A stretch of DNA of 64,000 nucleotides from NCBI RefSeq assembly GCF_013185915.1, contig NZ_JAAZUH010000001.1:1426001-1490000 (forward strand), written 5' to 3'. Both the position numbers and the translations under genes were made by a program. Below the pieces are notes generated by a model. It had not been told where the DNA came from. It ran no database searches and saw nothing but the letters and a program-made list of their open reading frames with translations. This DNA is from Stenotrophomonas bentonitica (lineage in GTDB: Bacteria > Pseudomonadota > Gammaproteobacteria > Xanthomonadales > Xanthomonadaceae). Below are positions 58,472 to 64,000 of the stretch, one piece after another (position 1 is the first letter of the stretch; the number at the start of each line of letters is the position of its first letter).

Positions 58472-58556
58472 GTTGCGGGGGTCTCCGGGATTACCAACGG
58501 TTATCAGCTGATGCCGCACGCATTGGGACTTGCATCACATACGGCTCTCACGCCAA

Positions 58557-58601
58557 GATAATATATCTCTTCATCCGGATGGAACAATAGTTTCATCCGG
58601 A
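58557..58601 (+). promoter_or_regulatory. Candidate promoter and operator of the second TonB receptor
   Basis: A -10-like GATAAT (58557-58562), then two copies of TTCATCCGGA at 58570-58579 and 58592-58601, 22 bp apart, the first overlapping the palindrome CATCCGGATG. The placement just downstream of the -10 suits a repressor site. No protein is assigned. Confidence 0.4.
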
Positions 58602-58640
58602 ACCGCCCCTCCCCTCCCCCCCGTTTTTGCTGGAGCCTGC

Positions 58641-61088
58641 ATGTCCCGTCCGTCCGCGTCGCGCCTTGGCCTTGCCATCGCGCTGGTCCTCTCCTCTCCG
58701 CTGCTGGCCCAGGAGCTTCATGCGCAGGACGCGCCCGCCAATGCCACCACGCTGGACACGGTGATCGTCACCGGTACCCGCGCCGTGGACCGCACCGTGC
58801 TGGAGTCGACCTCGCCGGTGGACGTGCTCACCGCCGAAGACATCCGCCGCGCCGGCGTGGTCAACGGTGAGCTCGGCAGCGCGCTGCAGGCCCTGTTGCC
58901 GTCGTTCAACTTCCCGCGCCAGTCCAACTCCGGCGGCGCCGACCACGTGCGCGCCGCGCAGCTGCGCGGGCTCTCGCCCGACCAGGTGCTGGTGCTGGTC
59001 AACGGCAAGCGCCGCCACACCAGCGCGCTGGTGAACACCGACAGCAAGATCGGCAAGGGCACCACGCCGGTGGACTTCAATTCCATTCCGGTCAGCGCGA
59101 TCAAGCGCATCGAAGTCCTGCGCGACGGCGCCGGCGCGCTGTACGGCTCCGACGCCGTGGCCGGTGTCATCAACGTGATCCTGGACGACGCCCCGGAAGG
59201 CGGCGCCATCGAAGCCAGCTTCGGGGCGCACCACACCGACCTCAAGCCGATCGACCGCACCCTCACCGACGGCCAGACCAGCTTTGCCAGTGCCAAGGTC
59301 GGCACCCGCCTCGGCGACGACGGAGGCTTCCTGCGCGTGGGCCTGGAACTGAAGAACCGCGAAGGCACCAACCGCGCCGGCTTCGACCAGATTCCGCCGT
59401 GGGACCAGAGCGACATCAACCTCGCCCTGCAGGGCCAGCGCAACTACGTGCTCGGCGACGGCAAGACCAAGGACCTCAACGCCTGGATCAACACCGAGCT
59501 CCCCTTCGGTGAAACCTCGAAGTTCTACTTCTTCAGCACCTTCAACCAGCGCGACAGCGAAGGCGCCAACTACTTCCGCTACCCCGACAGCGACGCCAAC
59601 TGGCCGGAGATCTACCCCAACGGCTACCGCCCGATCTCCGAAGGCGAGAACCGCGACGTGCAGGCCGTGGCCGGCGCGCGCGGCCAGTGGGGCGAGTGGA
59701 ACTACGACGCCAGCCTGGACTACGGCTTCAACGACTTCACCTACCGCCTGCGCAACTCGCTCAACGCCTCGCTCGGCCCGGGCAGCCCTACCCGCTTCAA
59801 GACCGGCGACTATCGCAATGAACTCACCGTGGGCAACTTCGACCTGAGCCGGGTGTTCAACCAGGGCAACAACAGCCACACCCTCGGCCTGGGCCTGGAA
59901 GCGCGCCGCGACCACTTCCAGACCCGCCCCGGCGACCCGGCCAGCTATGCGGCCGGCCCCTACACCGACCGCCCGACCGGTTCGCAGGCCGGTGGTGGCC
60001 TGACCCCGCAGGACGCCACCTCGCTCACCCGCGACGTGACCAGTGCCTATGCCAGCCTGTCCAGCCAGTTCGGCGAGAAGTTCTCCAGCGACCTGGCCGC
60101 ACGCTACGAGCACAGCGACGACTACGGCGGCGAACTCACCGGCAAGCTCGGCCTGCGTTACGAATTCACGCCGGCGTTCGCGCTGCGCGGTGCGGTGTCC
60201 AACAACTTCCGCGCACCGTCGCTGGCGCAGATCGGGTACGAGTCCACCTCCACCGGCTACAACGCGGCGGGCCAGCTGGTGCAGGGCCGGACACTGTCGG
60301 TGAACAACCCGATCGCGCGCAGCCTGGGTGCCACCGACCTCAAGCCGGAGAAGTCGCTCAACACCAGCCTGGGCTTCACCAGCCGCATCGGCGAGCACTT
60401 CGACCTGTCGCTGGACTTCTACCAGATCGACATCGACGACCGCATCGCGCTTTCGGAAAGCATCACCGGCGACGCGCTCACCGATTTCGTGGACCAGCAG
60501 TTCGGCGTCAGCGGCCTGCAGAGCGCCAACTTCTTCGTCAACGCGGCCGACACCCGTACGCGCGGCGCCGAACTGGTCGCCAACTGGCGCCAGGGACTGG
60601 GCGATGGCCAGCTGCTGCTGACCGGCACCTACGCCTACAACAAGACCACGCTGAAGAACGTGGTGGCGACCCCGCCGGAGCTGAGCGCACTGGACCCGGC
60701 CTACGTGCTGTTCGGGCTGGAAGAGATCAACACGTTGACCGACGCCACCCCGCGCACCCGCGCGCAGCTGGCCGCCACCTGGGCCAATGACCGCTGGACC
60801 CTGAGCAGCCGGCTCAGTCGTTACGGCAGCGTGACCCGCGTGTTCGATTTCGGCGACGGGTATGTGCCGCGCCAGACCTATGGCGCGGAATGGCAGCTGG
60901 ATGCGGAGGTGGAGTACCGGATCACGCCGCAGTGGAGCGTGGCGGTGGGTGGGCAGAACCTGACCGACAACTATTCGGATCTGTCTAACGAGGACATCTA
61001 TTACTTTGGCAACCTGCCCTATGACGTGTTGTCGCCTATTGGCAGCAATGGCGCGTATTTCTATGGGCGGGTCCGGTATACGTTTTAA
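58641..61088 (+). CDS. TonB-dependent outer-membrane receptor (paralogue of 41999)
   Basis: This 815-residue receptor has signal peptide 1-29 (ELHAQ), then TTLDTVIVTGTR (TonB box and plug start), VLVLVNGKRRHTSALVN and IEVLRDGAGALYGSDAVAGV, the plug, and a barrel ending RVRYTF. Shared stretches with 41999-44404 include SPDQVLVLVNGKRRHTSA and FYQIDIDDRIALS-like. SD TGGAG lies before the ATG. It precedes the trehalose cluster; whether it feeds a sugar to it is inference. Confidence 0.94.
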   Translation: MSRPSASRLGLAIALVLSSPLLAQELHAQDAPANATTLDTVIVTGTRAVDRTVLESTSPVDVLTAEDIRRAGVVNGELGSALQALLPSFNFPRQSNSGGADHVRAAQLRGLSPDQVLVLVNGKRRHTSALVNTDSKIGKGTTPVDFNSIPVSAIKRIEVLRDGAGALYGSDAVAGVINVILDDAPEGGAIEASFGAHHTDLKPIDRTLTDGQTSFASAKVGTRLGDDGGFLRVGLELKNREGTNRAGFDQIPPWDQSDINLALQGQRNYVLGDGKTKDLNAWINTELPFGETSKFYFFSTFNQRDSEGANYFRYPDSDANWPEIYPNGYRPISEGENRDVQAVAGARGQWGEWNYDASLDYGFNDFTYRLRNSLNASLGPGSPTRFKTGDYRNELTVGNFDLSRVFNQGNNSHTLGLGLEARRDHFQTRPGDPASYAAGPYTDRPTGSQAGGGLTPQDATSLTRDVTSAYASLSSQFGEKFSSDLAARYEHSDDYGGELTGKLGLRYEFTPAFALRGAVSNNFRAPSLAQIGYESTSTGYNAAGQLVQGRTLSVNNPIARSLGATDLKPEKSLNTSLGFTSRIGEHFDLSLDFYQIDIDDRIALSESITGDALTDFVDQQFGVSGLQSANFFVNAADTRTRGAELVANWRQGLGDGQLLLTGTYAYNKTTLKNVVATPPELSALDPAYVLFGLEEINTLTDATPRTRAQLAATWANDRWTLSSRLSRYGSVTRVFDFGDGYVPRQTYGAEWQLDAEVEYRITPQWSVAVGGQNLTDNYSDLSNEDIYYFGNLPYDVLSPIGSNGAYFYGRVRYTF

Positions 61089-61161
61089 GAGCTGAATGAA
61101 AGCCGGGGCGGGCGCCTTGTCCGCACCGGCTTTTCACACCCCCGGTGGCATGTTGGCGCGC

Positions 61162-61926
61162 ATGGCCAACGACTTCCCCCAACGTCCGCCGCCGCCCCCG
61201 CTGGACGATGCGTGCGCGCTGTTCCTGGACGTGGACGGCACCCTCATTGAATTTGCCGACGACCCCGAGGCGGTGATCCTGCTGCCCGAGGTACGCGAGG
61301 CGATCGCCCGCATCAGCGACCGCCTCGACGGCGCCGTTGCACTCATCAGCGGGCGCCCGCTGGCGCAGCTCGACCGCCTGTTTGCCCCGCTCCATCTGCC
61401 TGCCGCCGGCCTGCATGGCCATCAGGTGCGAAGCGTGGGCACACCCGCCCGCCGCGCTACCGACACCGACACCGACGCAGATACCAGCGAATGGCTGCAC
61501 GGCGTGCACCAGCAGGCCATGAAGTTCGCACACGGCCATCCCGGCGTGCTGGTCGAAGACAAGGGCCGCAGCCTGGCGCTCCACTGGCGCGGTGCGCCGC
61601 ATGCCGCACAGGACGTACGCGCGTTCGCCGAACAGCATGCCGATGCGAGCAGTGGCTATCGCCTTCAGGCCGGCGACCATGTGGTCGAATTCGTGCCCGA
61701 AGGCAGCGACAAGGGCCGTGCCCTCCATCAATTGATGCAGCAGCTGCCGTTCCGCGGCCGCGTGCCGGTGTTCCTGGGCGACGACCTCACCGACGAATTC
61801 GGCTTCGACGCCGCCAACACCCTGCACGGCTGGAGTGTGCTGGTGGGCGAGCGCGAGCCCAGCGCCGCCGTGTTCGCCCTTCCCACTGTGCGTGACGTGC
61901 ATGCCTGGCTGCTGCAGAACGCTTGA
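61162..61926 (+). CDS. otsB: Trehalose-6-phosphate phosphatase OtsB
   Basis: This 254-residue HAD phosphatase frees trehalose from trehalose 6-phosphate. Motifs: LFLDVDGTLIEFADDP (nucleophile Asp), LISGRPL, KGRAL and VFLGDDLTDEFGF. The start is uncertain: MANDF (used), MLARM at 61150 or a start at 61096 are all possible, with no clear SD. The stop is two bases before the GH15 gene. Confidence 0.92.
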   Translation: MANDFPQRPPPPPLDDACALFLDVDGTLIEFADDPEAVILLPEVREAIARISDRLDGAVALISGRPLAQLDRLFAPLHLPAAGLHGHQVRSVGTPARRATDTDTDADTSEWLHGVHQQAMKFAHGHPGVLVEDKGRSLALHWRGAPHAAQDVRAFAEQHADASSGYRLQAGDHVVEFVPEGSDKGRALHQLMQQLPFRGRVPVFLGDDLTDEFGFDAANTLHGWSVLVGEREPSAAVFALPTVRDVHAWLLQNA

Positions 61927-61928
61927 CC

Positions 61929-63734
61929 ATGACGCCAGAGAACCTTTCCCCCATGAGTAAACCCAACCTGGACCTCGGCGTGGTCGGCAACGGCAGCTTC
62001 GGCGCCTTGATCGACCGCGACGCCCGCGTGGTATGGAGCTGCCTGCCCACCTTCGACGGCGACCCCACCTTCTGCGCGCTGCTGCAGCCCAACCAGCAGG
62101 TCGGCGGCGACTTCGCCATCGAACTGGAGGACATGGTCAGCAGCGAACAGGCCTACCTGACCAACACCGCGATCCTCCGCACCGTGCTGCACGACAAGCA
62201 TGGCGGCTCGCTGGAGATCATCGACTTCGCCCCGCGCTGGCGCCAGAACGACCGCTTCTACCGGCCGGTCAGCCTGATCCGCCAGGTGCGCCCGCTTGCC
62301 GGCAATCCGCGCATCGTGGTCCGCGCGCGGCCGCTGGCCGACTGGGGCGCACGCGTGCCCGACTCCACCTGGGGCAGCAACCACATCCGCTGGGTGCTGC
62401 CCGACCACGTGCTGCGCCTGACCACCGACGTGCCGATCCGCATGGTGCGCGATGAGCTGCCGTTCGTGCTCAGCCATCCGGTGCACCTGGTGCTGGGCGT
62501 GGACGAATCGCTGAACCGCTCGCTCAGCGGCTACGTGCAGGAGTCTTTGCAGCGTACCCAGAGCTACTGGCGCGAATGGGTGCGTTACCTCTCCATCCCG
62601 CTGGAATGGCAGGACGCGGTGATCCGCAGCGCCATCACCCTCAAGCTGTGCCAGTACGAAGACAGCGGCGCGATCATCGCCGCGATGACCACCTCCATTC
62701 CCGAGGCGCCGGGCAGCATCCGCAACTGGGATTACCGCTACTGCTGGCTGCGCGACGCCGCCTTCGTGGTGCGTGCGCTCAACCGGCTGGGCGCCACCCG
62801 CACCATGGAGCAGTTCCTCGGCTACATCTTCAACCTCGCCACCACCGACGGCAGCCTGCAGCCGCTGTACGGCATCGGCTTCGAAGCCAAGCTGGAAGAA
62901 AGCGAAGTGGCTTCGCTGGACGGCTACCGTGGCATGGGTCCGGTGCGGCGTGGCAACCTGGCCTGGGTGCAGCGCCAGCACGACGTGTACGGCAGCGTGG
63001 TGCTCGCCTCCACCCAGCTGTTCTTCGACCGCCGCCTGCAGGACCCGGGCGACGCGCACACCTTCGCGCGGCTGGAACCGCTGGGCGAACAGGCCTTTGC
63101 CCTGCACGACGTACCAGACGCCGGCCTGTGGGAGTTCCGCGGCCGCACCGAAGTGCATACCTACACCAGCGCGATGTGCTGGGCCGCCTGCGACCGCCTG
63201 TGCAAGATCGCGGTGCGCCTGAAGCTGGACCACCGCGCCGAGTACTGGCGCGACCGCGCCAACACCATCCACGCGCGGATCATGGACGAAGCCTGGAGCG
63301 ACGAGCTCGGCCACTTCACCGACACCTTCGGTGGCCACCGCCTGGATGCCTCGCTGCTGCTGTTGGCCGACATCGGCTTCATCAGCGCCGACGACGCCCG
63401 CTTCGTCGCCACCGTCGAAGCCATCGGCCGCGACCTCAAGCACGGCAATGCGCTGTACCGCTACGTGGCGCCGGACGACTTCGGCGAGCCGGAAACCAGC
63501 TTCACCATCTGCACCTTCTGGTACATCGACGCGCTGGCCGCGATCGGCCGGCTGGACGAAGCGCGCGAGATGTTCGAGATGCTGCTCGAACGCCGCAACC
63601 ACCTCGGCCTGTTGTCCGAAGACCTGGCCTTCGACAACGGCGAAGCCTGGGGCAACTTCCCGCAGACCTATTCGCACGTGGGCCTGGTCACGGCTGCGAT
63701 GCGCCTCTCGCGCAGCTGGCAGGAGGCCTCATGA
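61929..63734 (+). CDS. Glycoside hydrolase family 15 protein
   Basis: This 601-residue GH15 (glucoamylase/trehalase-like) protein has an N-terminal beta-sandwich (about 1-215, LDLGVVGNGSFGALIDRDAR) and a helical (alpha/alpha)6 barrel with RNWDYRYCWLRDAAF (substrate site) and ETSFTICTFWYIDAL near the end (catalytic Glu region). No signal peptide, so cytoplasmic. It lies between otsB and otsA, overlapping otsA by 4 bp. It may cleave trehalose or related alpha-glucosides. MSKPNLD at 61953 is an alternative start. Confidence 0.92.
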   Translation: MTPENLSPMSKPNLDLGVVGNGSFGALIDRDARVVWSCLPTFDGDPTFCALLQPNQQVGGDFAIELEDMVSSEQAYLTNTAILRTVLHDKHGGSLEIIDFAPRWRQNDRFYRPVSLIRQVRPLAGNPRIVVRARPLADWGARVPDSTWGSNHIRWVLPDHVLRLTTDVPIRMVRDELPFVLSHPVHLVLGVDESLNRSLSGYVQESLQRTQSYWREWVRYLSIPLEWQDAVIRSAITLKLCQYEDSGAIIAAMTTSIPEAPGSIRNWDYRYCWLRDAAFVVRALNRLGATRTMEQFLGYIFNLATTDGSLQPLYGIGFEAKLEESEVASLDGYRGMGPVRRGNLAWVQRQHDVYGSVVLASTQLFFDRRLQDPGDAHTFARLEPLGEQAFALHDVPDAGLWEFRGRTEVHTYTSAMCWAACDRLCKIAVRLKLDHRAEYWRDRANTIHARIMDEAWSDELGHFTDTFGGHRLDASLLLLADIGFISADDARFVATVEAIGRDLKHGNALYRYVAPDDFGEPETSFTICTFWYIDALAAIGRLDEAREMFEMLLERRNHLGLLSEDLAFDNGEAWGNFPQTYSHVGLVTAAMRLSRSWQEAS

Positions 63735-64000
63735 GCCGTCTTGTCGTTGTTTCAAACCGCGTCGCTGCGCCCGGCGTGGCCGCCCCCGGTGGCCTCGCGG
63801 TGGGCCTGCTGGCCGCGCTGAAGGAGCGCGGCGGCATGTGGTTCGGGTGGAGCGGCAAGTCGGTGAAGGAGCCCAGCGGCGCCGTGCACGAGCAGACCGA
63901 GGGTGACATCCGTTACGTCACCCTGGACCTCAACAAGCGCGACGTGGACGGCTACTACAACGGCTTCGCCAACCGCACGCTGTGGCCGCTGCTGCACTTC
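63731..64000 (+). CDS. otsA: Trehalose-6-phosphate synthase OtsA (5' part)
   Basis: Only the first 90 residues are in the window. GT20 N-terminus: RLVVVSNRVAAPG, PGGLAVGLLAAL and MWFGWSGK, the last matching the family's UDP-glucose/G6P region start. It overlaps the GH15 stop (ATGA). It completes the otsB-GH15-otsA operon. Confidence 0.93.
   Translation, partial: MSRLVVVSNRVAAPGVAAPGGLAVGLLAALKERGGMWFGWSGKSVKEPSGAVHEQTEGDIRYVTLDLNKRDVDGYYNGFANRTLWPLLHF

Overview
The window is about 64 kb of GC-rich, gene-dense chromosome from a gamma-proteobacterium of the Xanthomonadaceae (Lysobacteraceae). A Stenotrophomonas close to S. rhizophila fits best. The grounds are GTAG-headed palindromic REPs of the SMAG type, an L2-like class A beta-lactamase divergent from an AmpR-like LysR regulator, a copLAB copper locus, and a fused glucosylglycerol-phosphate phosphatase/synthase beside a YcaD-like MFS gene, an arrangement reported from S. 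rhizophila. This assignment comes from gene content read by eye; no database search was made.

Layout. 1-9.2 kb: relA (3' end off the window), a secreted hypothetical protein, hrpA, a Dps ferritin and recQ. 9.2-12.6 kb: copper resistance copL-copA-copB. 12.6-16.5 kb: small genes (GNAT, zinc-ribbon protein, single-domain response regulator, Cys-rich secreted protein, DUF3011 protein, LprI-MliC lipoprotein, antitoxin-like remnant) and tRNA-Lys(UUU). 16.5-29.2 kb, all on the minus strand: yebC, ruvC, ruvA, kup, ruvB, ybgC, tolQ, tolR, tolA, a stand-alone secreted TolA C-terminal domain, tolB, pal, cpoB, queE and queC. 29.2-34.3 kb: hydrolase, second GNAT, acidic-tail protein, aspS, second DUF3011 protein and a lipoprotein. 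34.4-39.9 kb: MFS transporter-ggpPS operon, then L2 beta-lactamase/ampR. 39.9-46.2 kb: ABC-F ATPase, TonB-dependent receptor and YbaL-type antiporter. 46.3-50.8 kb: tandem M28 and M13 metallopeptidases with a shared N-terminal module. 50.8-58.5 kb: clpB with a sigma-32-like promoter, GST, NCS2 permease, poxB and a DUF3574 lipoprotein. 58.6-64 kb: a second TonB-dependent receptor and the otsB-GH15-otsA cluster, with otsA running off the right edge.

How the genes fit together. Two compatible-solute systems (glucosylglycerol at 34-38 kb, trehalose at 61-64 kb) point to osmotic or desiccation tolerance. Tol-Pal with CpoB forms the envelope-constriction machine. RuvABC and RecQ serve recombination and repair. 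QueE and QueC serve queuosine synthesis. The most novel items are the CxxBPxxC (B = K/R) N-terminal module shared by the two unrelated peptidases, the solo TolA-III protein inside the tol operon, and an NCS2 permease gene bracketed by two near-identical inverted REP pairs.

No stretch longer than 300 bases lacks a gene. I saw no CRISPR array, insertion sequence, integrase, rRNA or recognisable prophage gene.
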